In this document: positions 1 through 10,530 of the stretch, in pieces
Position numbering within the stretch: position 1 is the stretch's first letter
Layout: each line of letters starts with the position of its first letter
Source: Nematostella vectensis
Taxonomy: Eukaryota; Cnidaria; Anthozoa; Actiniaria; Edwardsiidae
DNA: 64,000 nt
NCBI RefSeq assembly: GCF_932526225.1
Contig: NC_064045.1
Coordinates: 6,678,998 to 6,742,997, forward strand
Direction: 5' to 3'
Notes under the pieces: model-generated
Databases searched by the model: none
What the model saw: only the letters and a program-made list of their open reading frames with translations
Told to the model about the DNA's origin: nothing
Made by a program: the position numbers and the translations under genes

Positions 1-870
1 ATTTCGTGTCCAAAAGTAATATTCTACATTTTACCCTGGATAAATAGAACATCTCGAGTAAACGTATTGTATGATTGTGATCTGTTTGCCTCTGTACTCT
101 GTTAGAGGGAATGTTGATTGCTTGATGTATTAATTCTCTCAAACAAACTTATTTCGCATAAATCTTGTAAAAGGAAAATTTAAAACTAAACGAATTAGTC
201 TTGATAATCTTAATACTGTAAATTAAATCTTGTTGTGCTAAACATGATAACAATTTTTGATAACGGATCTCGTATATTCATACACTTCCTTCTATTTGTG
301 ACATTCATTTCTTTCGAGTTCGGCATATAAGCGCGCCGGTTTATCATTAAAGCTTGAATCACTAAAACGAATATTCGACCATTGTTATTTGTCTTGCTAA
401 AGACAAATTTTATTTTTATAGTGACATTTTGACGAGGCCCGAGATCGAATTAAAAAGCTAGTAAAATATTTCATGTCATCGTCTATATATTCAAGAATTT
501 CTGGCTGGTCTATTTCCTGAATGAAATAGACACTCTGCGATGTAAAATTTACAACTTTAAGGTAGTCCTAGAATCTATTAATCATCTATTCAATATTTTC
601 TTGACCTCCGGTGCTATACCCCTCTCGTGCTTTACGCTTCGACGATTGATCACACTGGCGATCGCCGTGTAACAGTAGTGCGCTGTTTTGTAGTTTCCAA
701 CGTGGATAACTCACCAAGACCCTTAGGAAACCTGAACTCTTCGGGAGGGAGCAGCTTAGAAAAACAGGGGAATTTTAAGCCAAGTACTTAAAACAGGTAA
801 GGGCTGGGACTGAAGGGAGAGATAGTATGGAGAGCGGGGCGTTGGGATAAGAAATTAAGGCAACTTACTC
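1..870. other. No gene seen; left edge
   Basis: AT-rich. The missing last exon of gene A could lie here or beyond the edge. A weak candidate at 582-682 on the minus strand is discussed under rejected items. Nothing else stands out. Confidence 0.5.
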
Positions 871-1005
871 AGGCGCGTATCCCGGGTTGGCTTAGGTGGG
901 TTGCGCAGTCATATTGAAAAAGCCTAGTATTTGAAGATTCCTAAATAAGAAATGGCCCACTTTTTTGCCGCCCCACTCCCCCCTGTGTATGCGCCTGTTA
1001 CAGCT
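870..1005. repeat. G-rich dispersed repeat N
   Basis: GCGCGTATCCCGGG, TGCGCAGTCATA, AATAAGAAATGGCCCAC and CCCCTGTGTATGCGCCTG occur in order. Other copies: 44185-44320, 50100-50262 and, partly, 6843-6940, 60340-60440 and 62817-62905. Confidence 0.65.
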
Positions 1006-1774
1006 CCTTTTGACTACTTTCGGACACGTTTGCAAACCCCCCCGTTCTAACCTCCTCTTAGCTCTTTCTTAAGGGGATAACGCTTTTTACACACAAAAAT
1101 CTTTGTCCGTACGCATGAAGCAACCGAGCAACAACTATTAAGGTAAGGTTGAGGCAGCAGTGAAGTAGCTAAGTAAGATTTCCCGGGCCAAAGGCATCAC
1201 AAAGAATAAGGTTTCTCCATAAGAATTCTTTAACAAACACATAAAAGAAATACAAACATTCAATTTCTTTACATTTTCTATTCAGGGGGTTCGAAAACAA
1301 ATAAGATGATATGATCCATGATAAATGATAAAATCATTAAACATCCTTTCTAAGAGGGAAATGGGTCAAGTAGAGACACAATGCCTTGCTAAACTGTTCC
1401 ACTTGTAAACACCTTACTGTTAAGCCTTTTCCTATATCTTTTTTTTCTCAGTTATTATTAATCTTTAGGGCTTTTATTAAAAGTACCGTATGTCTATTTC
1501 GGGAAACATTTATTGTCTTAAATAATGAATCTTGCACCCACCGGCATAATTGATGGCTATCTCTTTAAAGCAATTAACGGTTTCTCACAAATGTCTCAGA
1601 CATCTGTTCCTTATTCGATGATGAACCGCTATGTTTGACGATCACACAAAGACAATCAGACTTGAACTCACATTTTCAAGTCGAACTGTGTAGAGCTCTT
1701 ATACACTGTTTTGTTTGTTAGGTAGGAGAAGAAAATGTCAATTTTTCAAGAGCATCTTGAAAGATACGGTCTGT

Positions 1775-2135
1775 CCGCCGACATTTTGCTATCCCGGCCC
1801 AAAAAAAAGTGTGAGAAAGCATATATTTTTTTATCAGCTTATTTGGGAAAATATTGTGATACTTTTGATTACATTTTGATTGAAGTATAAGACCTTTGTC
1901 CTTAGATTACTGGTTTGTGGTTTTATCAAATGACTTGTCATCCATATCGAATGAAAAAGCATCCATTTCCATAGGGTTAATTTGGGGAAATCAATGCGAT
2001 ATTTTCGCTTGAATTTGTTTATTAAGTATAAGACTTTTCTTTCAGGTGGTTATTTCGAAATTTTAGCACAATATGTGCCTTCCAATATTAAATGACAACA
2101 ATAGACAAAGGTGTGGCTGTCTGGAGCTCTTTAAT
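1775..2135 (+). repeat. Dispersed repeat M (CATTTCCATCGG family)
   Basis: Carries GCATCCATTTCCATAGG, ATATTTTCGCTTGAATTTG, TTAGCACAATATG and CCTTCCAATATTAAATGACA in order. The same order recurs at 12520-12720, 24820-25200 and elsewhere. It looks like a decayed transposon family with many local copies. Confidence 0.65.
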
Positions 2136-2427
2136 TATACCAGCACCAGGCTCTTCCTTCACAGTGTATTTAAATTAACCTTTAACTTCGCATTATTTTC
2201 AGACATAAAAAAACATCTCTATCGCGTAAAATATAGAACCAAATCTTTACGAGCTTTCGAGAGAAAAAACACAGCCGCGATTTTATCTTTGAGTGCATTT
2301 CATTCATCATTTATCAAATATTTTCAGACATAATTAACAATTATACCATTTCCATTGAGGTGGATAGTGGCGAAGTAGATATTTTGAAGCCACTATCCTT
2401 CGAAATGAAAATGGTATAATTGTCTTA

Positions 2428-2568
2428 GGCTAAGTTCAAACGTCGTATTATCCATGAGCCGTATTCATTGCAAATGCGTGCAAATGAAGATGGGACAATC
2501 GATTTGGTTCATTTGCATGCATTTGCATTGAATACGGTTCATGGATAATACGATGTTTGAACTTAGCC
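2428..2568. mobile_element. Foldback element family A, copy 1
   Basis: Inverted ends GGCTAAGTTCAAACG extend through ATCCATGAGCCGTATTCA for about 50 bases per arm. TTA on both sides is a likely three-base target duplication, as in PIF/Harbinger-type elements. A second copy is at 21820-21958. Confidence 0.85.
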
Positions 2569-2929
2569 TTAGTATATAAACGAACTTTAAAGCAATTTTC
2601 TTTTCGGAAATACTTGCAAATCGGCTGTTGTACTTTCCATTTTTCTTGATTTCGGGGCGCAGGTGGTGTATATTGCATTTCATCCAGAGTTTCTCAACCA
2701 ATCAAATCGCTTGTTCTTGCGAGGTTTCCCGAGTTAAAAAAATATGTCTCCTAAAAGCAATTAACATGATAAAAAGTATGGACGCAAATCTTTACGAGCT
2801 TCCGAGAAAAAAACGCAGCAATTTGCCAAATGCATTTTTTAAGGAAAACAACTAGAAACAAGAAATAATAAGAAAAAGCTCAAATCAGTCGTGACTACAA
2901 GGAGAACACTAGAAAACATGTCATTACAC

Positions 2930-3290
2930 TCTTTTATTTATAAAAAAACATTTTTATAAGAACATGCAGTCTGAGATTTCACCAAATTTTTTAAAAAAAT
3001 GCTAAGAACGCCGAGGCTCAGATAGCAGAATTTTATCTTTTTTAGTTCTGATGCGTTCTAAAATGCAGAATCTAATTGTGCACATAGTAACAACCTTAAT
3101 TTTATTGCTATTGATCATTTGTGTAATTCTCTTCCTAATAATTCATTGGGTATTATATTCTTATATACACTAAAATTTAAAAACATCATTAAGAACATAT
3201 TCAGCCTTAAAATGTCCCAAAAAAAGAACGGCCCAGCCTCAACTGAAAATTAAACGCTCTTATAAAAAAGAGTGTATTTACCATTACCTG
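2930..3290 (-). repeat. Dispersed repeat L, reverse copy
   Basis: Shares the blocks TGCTAAGAACGCCGAGGCTC, AATTCTCTTCCT and AACATATTCAGCCTTAAAAT with 12145-12475, read on the other strand. Ends contain TTTTATAA-type inverted repeats, suggesting a non-autonomous DNA element of about 350 bases. Confidence 0.7.
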
Positions 3291-3529
3291 TTAAACATGA
3301 ATTTCGCGCAAATATTTTATCAGACTAGAATAGTGGGGTAGATTACGGATGCACAAGCTTGGCGTACCCTAGAGTGAGGTAATTGGGACATCACCTGTGT
3401 TTATTTCATTAATATGTACGGCAAGTATCCGCTAGGCCGCTAGGGTTAATATTGTGACTTCATTTTGGCTATGCACGCCTAGCCTGATATGTGCAGCAAG
3501 TACGCTGGAGACAGAAAATATATTTGAAT

Positions 3530-3745
3530 GAATCTTGTTTTGAAAACTTTCGTCGTTCTTGGTCACTCGGTCATTTCCTTAAGGACATTACACACCATAT
3601 CTGAAAGCATGTTTTAATAATTTTTTTCGCTTTTTTATCGCCCTAGAACTGTGTACGTCCAGAAATACCATGTTTACTTGCAGGAATTTGTGTTAATTAC
3701 GAGATTGCAGGCTGCCATTTTGAAAAATAGGCCCAGGCCTTAACG
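3530..3745. repeat. Dispersed repeat R1, copy 1
   Basis: TGAATCTTGTTTTGAAAACT, GGACATTACACACCATAT, CGCTTTTTTATCGCCCTAG and GGCCCAGGCC follow in the order also seen at 5135-5276 and 49268-49455. All three copies are in or beside genes A and B. Confidence 0.65.
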
Positions 3746-3769
3746 TCTTAAAACATCACAGGTCACCCA

Positions 3770-3808
3770 CAGGCTAGCCCAAGGATAAGATAGACGATCT
3801 CTACGATG
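3770..3808 (-). repeat. Partial copy of the end of gene A exon 8
   Basis: The stretch 3785-3808 matches 4140-4163 of exon 8 with one difference (the third-helix end coding EIVYL), 355 bases downstream of it. A second fragment near 3432-3450 matches the exon 8 end at 4125-4143. A foldback element (3850-4097) now separates the copies. Confidence 0.6.
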
Positions 3809-3849
3809 AGGGACTGGGCAATAGAGTGACGTAATACTGACGTCATCAG

Positions 3850-4097
3850 TAATGCCTAGTGCACACTACTGACGTAACGACATAACAACATAGACGCGCG
3901 CACTCTTTTAAGCCTGACATAATAACATAGACATAATGACATAAAAGAAAAAACATGTATATCATTATGTTCATGTCGTTATGTTGGGCTTATGTCAAAA
4001 TGTCAAACCATTCACTCTTGAACATGAATATAAATAAATATGAATATAAGGGTGCACGCGCCTATGTCGTTATTTCACTAGTGTGCACCAGGCATAA
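3850..4097. mobile_element. Foldback element family B, copy 1
   Basis: Terminal inverted repeats begin TAATGCCTAGTGCACAC, followed by runs of ACATAACGACATA and CGCGCGCACTC in both arms, giving a long hairpin. It ends 14 bases past the end of exon 8 of gene A, just beyond the donor. Two relatives lie at 18232-18442 and 18651-18883. There is no coding capacity; it is a non-autonomous DNA element. Confidence 0.8.
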
Positions 4098-4110
4098 GTG
4101 CTGGTCTTAC

Positions 4111-7100
4111 CTGCTCTGCGCCGCAAACACCCGCTAGGGTTAAGATAGACGATCTCTGCGATGACTCCAATCACGAAGATGACAAGCACGATTACGATAC
4201 ACGTGTAAAGCGATGGCAGGAACAGGTCACCCGTCGGATCAAAAATGCTCTGGGAGTTCTTTACCGCCTCTTTGTTAATCGCCTGTTAACAAGAAGAGAA
4301 TAACTGTTAACAGACAATCACAGCGGCTGCTAGCTCAGTAGTAGCGAATGGCAAAATAGGCAATGGATCGTTTTGAAGTTAATGGGAGTGCTGTGAATTT
4401 TTGGCTCGAAAGCAAGGCGTTGGTCTTGTCTACAGTTATAATTTGATAAAAAAAGGCTACCCAAAAAAGTGGACCCGAGGACCTAAAATTCTCATCACTG
4501 TCTTGGCTTTTTCTTGATATAAACAAATGGTACAGCAATGCATCATGGGAAGTTTGAGCTTTTCCAATTCAATCTGACCTCAAGATGAGTTGACTAGAGG
4601 TTATTCAAGTCCAAGGCGACAGATCACCCCTCTTCCACACGTTTTGAGTAGTTACAAGTAGGTGTTAATCCGCTTCTTGCATTAAGTTAGAATCCAGACG
4701 TCGGCAAAGAGTTATCAATCACACCAGAGCTTACGAATATGATATCGATCGATTTCAACACCAAGTTACACACAGGTATCGATTTGTTACGCACCTTGAC
4801 AGTTTTACTCAGCTGCGAGCTGACGAAGTTGACAAGCAGGTATCGTTTAAACCCGAGCTTAAGAACAAATATCGCTTTTTTACCCACCTTGACTGTTTTA
4901 CTCAGCTGTGAGCTGACGAAATTGACGACCAGGTATCGATCGCGCGCGAGAATCCTATTGAAGCACGCGCGAATCACGGGGTCGTTGATGATGGCGCCGT
5001 AAGCCATCCCGTCCTGCCTCACGACTGCATTCTTCTTGAATAAGGAATCCGGAAACACTTCGGAGAAATGGCTGATCTGGTAATTATCGAGAAGCACCCC
5101 TGCAAACCATACCACGTTGAGAAAAAAAGGGAATCCATATCAATCAATCTTGTTTTAAAACTATCGTTTTTCTACCTCGCTCGGTTAATTCCTTATTAGG
5201 AAATTACTTGCCATATTTGGAAGTCCGCTTCAGTCGTTTTTTCGCTTTTTTGTCGGCCTAGTACTGTGTACGTCGTTGGATGGTCCGAGGTGCTGGGAGA
5301 GGGAGGGACTGTGCCCGAGTCATGGATACGCTACTTACTACGTCATTCGTTTGCAGTTGCTGTTAGTATTATATACATCCGCCCTGTTCACGTCCTTACG
5401 TAGCACATTGTATTTTGCAAGTAGAAATACATACCATCTATTTCCCTTTTATCGAGAGCTTGGCGAATCTCGTTCACGTCTCTGTATACTGCAAGGAAAA
5501 CAGGCTTATGTGCGGCACATTTGCTATAATTTGTCTTTAAGTAGCCTTGGTATATGATATAGTCCTAAGTTAACTACAAGAGAGTAGTTTACCTTGTATG
5601 TCGGCTTGTTCATTCATGGCAACAGCGAATTCTATCGACCGCTCTAACACGCCGACCTTAGAATAAAGAGCGCGTTAGTTATGCACCTATTTCAAATATG
5701 GTTGCACTCGGAGAATCTGTGTCGTAACCCGAAGTGCTTCATGGATATCAAATAAATGAGAAATAAAAGTTTATGAAAACAAACAGGTTTGAAAAGCTTT
5801 AGCGTTTTTGTTTATGTACCTCTTATCGGCGTTCAGAGACCAGGATTCAGCCATAAATACGTTACCCATGAAGCACTGCGGGTTACGACACATAGCATTC
5901 CAACCTTATTCGAATTAGGTGTATATAATGGCATGATAAAATTGAGATCCACGGGGAAAATAATATGGTCAGTCTTTTGTTTAGTTGCTTGTTTAAAATT
6001 TGTCTATTTGTGTTTGATTATTTATTCGAATTTCCGTTTTATTTGGCTATTTTTCAAATCCCCGTTTAACCTGTCAATGAAATTCTATTTATTTATGTTT
6101 ATTGTTTTTCTTAAGTAGAGAAATCCTTATAATATTGGACTCCCGTCAATCAAATATGTCTCGAATTTGCTTAGAGCATGTATGTCTGTGCCACTTGTCT
6201 ACCGCTGACCCGATAATACGTCTATAGCGCTGACCGGCTAGTCAAAGCGCACATGCACGTGTCAATTGTCTACCGCTGACTAGTGAGGCATAAAGGATGC
6301 ATTTCTCCCGCTTACTGGCCAGCAATAAGGCGCATGCGGATTTCTTACCTTGGAACCAGCGATGCTCCTCTTGTCCAGGCTGATCGCGGTTAATGACGTA
6401 GTTAAGGTCGCCGTGAAGATCGACACGATGCACACACCAAGTAGGATCCAGGCCACCGCAAAAATACGGCCAAGTACGGTCTGGGGGCACCGGTCACCAT
6501 AGCTAACGGCAAAAAACTTTGATTTAGGGAACAGAAATTTAGGATATCAGCCGTTGGTATTATGCTGTGGTGTATGAGTGTTGCTAAACCTACTGCTGCA
6601 GCTTCCGTTGATAGTTAAGGTTGATGATTCAATTAGCCTACCCTACGGTTGTCATGGAGACGAAGGCCCACCAGAATCCTTCCCAGGATCCTCTGAAAAA
6701 CGATCGCGGGAAATGTTCCGGGTTGGTTTTGAGTTCCTGGAAAAGGAGTCAAATTCTCATCAATTTCGTAATAATACTATCACTAACAGGCCTTTAACTA
6801 GGATTGACAGAGGCAATATAGGCTTCTTTCGGGAAAAGAATAGTGTCTGACGACCCCACTTTTAGGCGGCCAAGGGTGGGGTTCTGGGGTGGGGTGCCCC
6901 GGAAACTTGCGCACCCCCAGTGTACGCACCAGGCACCCCACCATCATCATGTGCATCATCAGTGTGACTTCCATCCTTCACTTACGACCTTTACTGTTCC
7001 AGACCACACAAGTGTTCGTACCCCCACCCCCCCCTTTCTCGGGCTCTATTACCATTGACCACAGTATAGTAAGGTTCCCCCCCTATCTCGGGCTCTATTA

Positions 7101-9282
7101 CCATTGACCACAGTAAGGTCCCTGAACATATAGACAGCAACAGTGTGAAGATAAGCACTGGCCACGCCTCAAACACGGCGGACAGGAGCTTCATGGGGAA
7201 GCTGACAAGCTTTCCCTTGGGAACAACAAAGGCAATACTAGAGGGCGGTATAAGCCCTATCATCTCCGCGCCCGCGTTCGGCGCAACGCTAGTCTTCAGG
7301 TCCACTAAAGTGGGGTAGATGATGTCAGCCGTGCTCGTCTCGAGTAGAAGTCGGTCCGAGTCGTTGCGTGGTGACTTGTGGTAGATTTCCAGGCATAAGG
7401 CATTCTGGGAAGGATCGGGTTCGCAACATTTGTGAAGGAGCATGCGCAGAATGTCTGTTTAAAGAGAGATTGCGTCATAAGAGGGTGTCTTAGAACGGAA
7501 TAGTAAAAAGAAAGTTTGCTTTCTATTCGATGGCCCGGCGTTCGAGATTGGCGAACGCTTTAAACAAGGAACCGCACTATAAAAGGGCCTGGACCAGGGC
7601 CACAAAAGGCGCAGTTGTTTGTAAACTGCTACGCGGTGCGGAGCTCCGGAGTTCAGTCAAGCGTGTCTTGTTTGCCCACGAGGAGCGAAACCCAAACACT
7701 TTTGAAGCGCTTTTCCTCTCGTTTACTCGGTTTATTTTCTACTAACAATGAACAACCCACCAAAAGAGCAGGAATGTGCAGTGAAAACTAGTTCAAATTA
7801 TTAACGATAACACAACTAAAAAGTCTCACTACCGACGCAATGTTACGGCGTGTTGGCATCTTGAAGTTTGAATCTTATTCAGCCGAAAGGGGGCCGAGCT
7901 AAGCCCTTTTATAGTGCGGGTCCTTGTTTAAAAATAACGTTAGAACCCGAGCATTAGCTTCCCTTTATATGATTGCGAGCATGCAAGGCACCATCTACCG
8001 CGGCTTGTTGTGTGTCAAAGCTTCTATTGTTTGGTAGAACAAATCAAGATAACAGAGCTGAGAGCTGAATACAAAGGTGTTCTTTGGGAATGTTTCTACG
8101 ATCGGGTGAAGACCACAAAGAGCTTAAAGAAGGGCAACCACTCCGCCATTTTACGCTTCCGAGTCACACAAAAGAAATCCATTTCCATCGGCTAATTCAA
8201 GCAAGTAACTGATCTACTTTCCATCAAACTTCAATAAAGTTATAACCATACTTTTATCGTGCATGGTTATCTTAAAGTTTCCTTGCAAACAGACTGTTTT
8301 TTTTCGATGTAAATTAAAAGGAGTGGACGGTCGACATTCTTTTAGCCATTGTTGTCGTTCTCGCATCAAAATCAAGGTGCTTTATAAGAAGATTTTGCAT
8401 TTTTTTTTATTCTTTTTGCTTATGTTTTATAGATTTCACTAACGCTTGAATTCTTTTGTTTAAAATGCAATTTGAATGATACGCTTTATTAGACATGTCC
8501 TTATTTACTTAAGTCAACTTTCTCATTAATCATATTGACCTTAATTGACTATTAATAATTAATGTACTATTATGTTTATTTTACGTCCATTTAGTTTCTG
8601 TCTTGTTTGATAATTCATCACATTAGATAATTTATGTCCACACAGCTCACCTAGACACACGTGACTAGACACCATTATTCGTATTCATATTTCTACAGGT
8701 ATAACTATGATTAAGTAGTCTGGATAAAAAAAAGAAAAGAGAAAGAGCTAGCAATTCGAGTTACTCAAGGATAACGAAGAGAAATTCAATAACTGTAGCC
8801 AATAAAACTTGCTATTTTTAAGGAGTAAATAGAAGAATGTTCGAGAGGGTAAACAAAGAATAGGGAAATTATCTAGCGAGGAGTTAATCGGGTTTGAGTT
8901 CGATTTATCAGTGTAAAAATGACTTAAAATAAGGCCAAGTCAAAAAAGGGAAAAAACCCAAGAACTATGGTTTTTGTCAATGGGGAACAATCGAGTTATC
9001 CGTGTTCGAGTAACAGGTTATTAGTCTATGTCCGACGTCTGATGAATAAACTACGCGTCTACAATAATCGGCTTCTGATCGGAATATCTGTGACTTACCG
9101 GGTAGAATTCCAGCAGTGTCGTTCTCAGAGCGATACACATACGGGACTCGCTCAAACCAAGCGACGCTGACACAGGACGGGCACATGACAGTGCCTCGAC
9201 ATGTAGAGTTTGACCGGGAACAGGCCGACTGTACGCCAGCTACAAGGCCACAGAACACAAAAAATACGACTGACACTCGCAT
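4111..9282 (-). CDS. Gene A: glutamate-receptor-like channel with a potassium filter (3' end not found)
   Basis: Eight coding exons on the minus strand: 9282-9099, 7454-7102, 6736-6642, 6502-6349, 5656-5593, 5488-5435, 5099-4888 and 4282-4111. They total 429 codons plus one base, with consistent phases. Order in the protein: signal peptide (residues 1-20), Cys-rich S1 half of a periplasmic-binding-type domain (21-155), first helix (about 157-179), pore loop with TTVGYGDRCP (208-217), second helix ending in SIFTATLTTSLT, S2 half (about 255-372, with GVLLDNY), and third helix in exon 8. This is the topology of ionotropic glutamate receptors without the amino-terminal domain. The TVGYGD filter predicts potassium selectivity, as known for bacterial GluR0. 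The start at 9282 was chosen because it begins a signal peptide aligned with gene B and has the context CACCATGC; an upstream ATG at 9360 is in frame. The exon 5 acceptor is AAG. No last exon was found below 4105. Exon structure is firm by paralogy; ligand and current are inference. Confidence 0.85.
4790..4982 (-). repeat. 93-bp tandem duplication of the exon 7 donor (gene A)
   Basis: The end of exon 7 of gene A and its donor (exon end 4888, GTGGGT) recur 93 bases on (end 4795, GTGCGT). The copied part encodes NFVSSQLSKTVK in both copies. Because 93 is a multiple of three and the stretch between is open, using the second donor would lengthen the S2-helix 3 linker by 31 residues without a frameshift. 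Confidence 0.85.
5135..5276. repeat. Dispersed repeat R1, copy 2 (gene A intron 6)
   Basis: CAATCTTGTTTTAAAACTAT, CTCGCTCGGTTAATTCC, ACTTGCCATATTTGGAAGTC and GGCCTAGTACTGTGTACGTC match copy 1. Confidence 0.65.
5684..5921. mobile_element. Foldback element family F, copy in gene A intron 4
   Basis: Arms contain TGTGTCGTAACCCG and AGTGCTTCATGG, repeated in reverse at 5855-5921. The right-hand partner in gene B is at 51475-51690. This copy starts 28 bases upstream of exon 5 of gene A, so it lies where the branch point would be expected. Confidence 0.75.
7038..7116 (-). repeat. 49-bp tandem duplication of the exon 2 donor (gene A)
   Basis: The block CTCGGGCTCTATTACCATTG occurs at 7038 and again at 7087. 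On the minus strand each is the end of exon 2 (TCAATG) with its GTAATA donor. The true exon end is 7102 and the copy's is 7053. The offset of 49 would change the frame. Confidence 0.85.
7561..7930. mobile_element. 370-bp foldback in gene A intron 1
   Basis: Inverted ends TAAACAAGGAACCGCACTAT (7561) and ATAGTGCGGGTCCTTGTTTA (7911) share 28 positions with one or two mismatches. The 71-codon frame inside (7530-7745) has no recognisable product. Confidence 0.75.
8130..8350 (+). repeat. Repeat M copy in gene A intron 1
   Basis: CATTTCCATCGGCTAATTCA, TTTATCGTGCATGGTTAT and AAAAGGAGTGG follow each other as in the copy in gene B intron 5 (52440-52660), its closest match in the window. It lies antisense to gene A. 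Confidence 0.6.
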
Positions 9283-10295
9283 GGTGACAGGCGAACCAAA
9301 TCTCAGATTTAGTTTATTTGTATTCGACCTCCTTTTGCACGGGAGAGTTTTCGGCTCCAAAACTTCTGACTGTTTAAAAATACGCTCGGTTTGCTTGGCA
9401 CTTTTGAGAAACAGGTTTTTTTTAGCCGATCACAACACCAACAGCCTTGGCTTTTGACTCGCATTGATAATTATTAGACGTTTATGACAATGAGGCTGTG
9501 TGACAATGAGGCTGCGTAACCATGGGGCTCCATGCGTGACCGAACTGTGCGTGATTAGATTTTGCCACGTGGTTTGTTCGAAATATCTGAAAAGGCTGGT
9601 TTTCACTAGGACGCATGCGCAACGCACGTTATTTTCCGATTCTCACTTGAAGGCAAGAGCAAGCGCGAGAGAACATAACTGCTTGATTGTCTTGCGCTTG
9701 TGTTAAGCAATTCTGACTTGTGTGTTCTATCGTTTGCGCTTGCGTCGTAGTGTGAACTAACCTTTAGGTCATTCACGATTTAGCCCGGGCGTCAGGTAGC
9801 CTACAAGGCGTTTGTTTAGGCGTTTGTTGGTGTTTCCGCGACGAAAACCCCGCTTTTTCGTGTTTTGTGTGCCATCTTGGATTTTTGGCCGTGCGCGAGC
9901 TGGATGCGAAAGCAAAAGGCAAAAGCTGGGGGGGGGGGGGGGGGGGGCGGGCTTGGGGGGAGAAGGCGCCTTCTAGTAGGCTAAGCGTCAGGCATTTTAC
10001 CGTTCCCTTTGGAGTATTTTTTCCGCTCCAGCTTTTGAAAAATAAAATCGCCTGATACTTTGGCTACCGGCAATTTTATATCTGAAAAAAAATGAATAAA
10101 TAAAAGCACTCGAACGTAACCGAAAGTAATAATCGGCTAAAAGGCACACCGATATATTCCACAGAAAAATTGTGCCGATCAAGCTATGCTCGACACTTAC
10201 TCAGATACTCTGTCTATTACCGCCTTTAATTCAGTTGATTCTTGAACTTTGCCGATGGAAATTATGATTTGCTTGCCTTTTTATCAGACGCAGTG
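9283..10295. other. Upstream region of gene A
   Basis: Should contain the gene A promoter, which I cannot place. It has a run of 20 G at 9928-9947. Short frames on both strands are not convincing. Confidence 0.5.
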
Positions 10296-10530
10296 CCTAA
10301 ATGAGCGGTAGCCGCTCAAATTTTTGAATGTAAGCGGTAGTCTTTTATTCTCTTCAATTACCCTAGAACACCGTAGTGCTATAACCATTTTCATTTTTTG
10401 GGCATAAATGGAATTGAAGTTATCAACTAAGTATATATTTTCTTCCGTTGTTTAATAAAGTGATACACTACCGCTCATTCAGCTTCATTTTAACTCATTC
10501 AAGACCTTGAGCGGCTATCGCTCATTTAGC
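10296..10530. mobile_element. Foldback element with GAGCGGTAGCCGCTC ends
   Basis: CTAAATGAGCGGTAGCCGCT at the left is mirrored by GAGCGGCTATCGCTCATTTAG at 10509-10529. Each arm is itself partly palindromic. The centre is AT-rich and non-coding. Confidence 0.75.

Noticed and set aside
582-682. Possible last exon of gene A on the minus strand
   Set aside because: Phase fits and it ends in a stop (AHYCYTAIASVINRRS and on), but the acceptor lacks a pyrimidine tract and similarity to the gene B tail is too weak.
4335-4538. 67-codon minus frame in gene A intron 7
   Set aside because: Lies between confirmed exons, has no matching part in gene B and no good splice sites.
7530-7745. 71-codon basic frame MARRSRLANAL
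   Set aside because: Lies across the left arm of a foldback element in an intron. No homology recognised.
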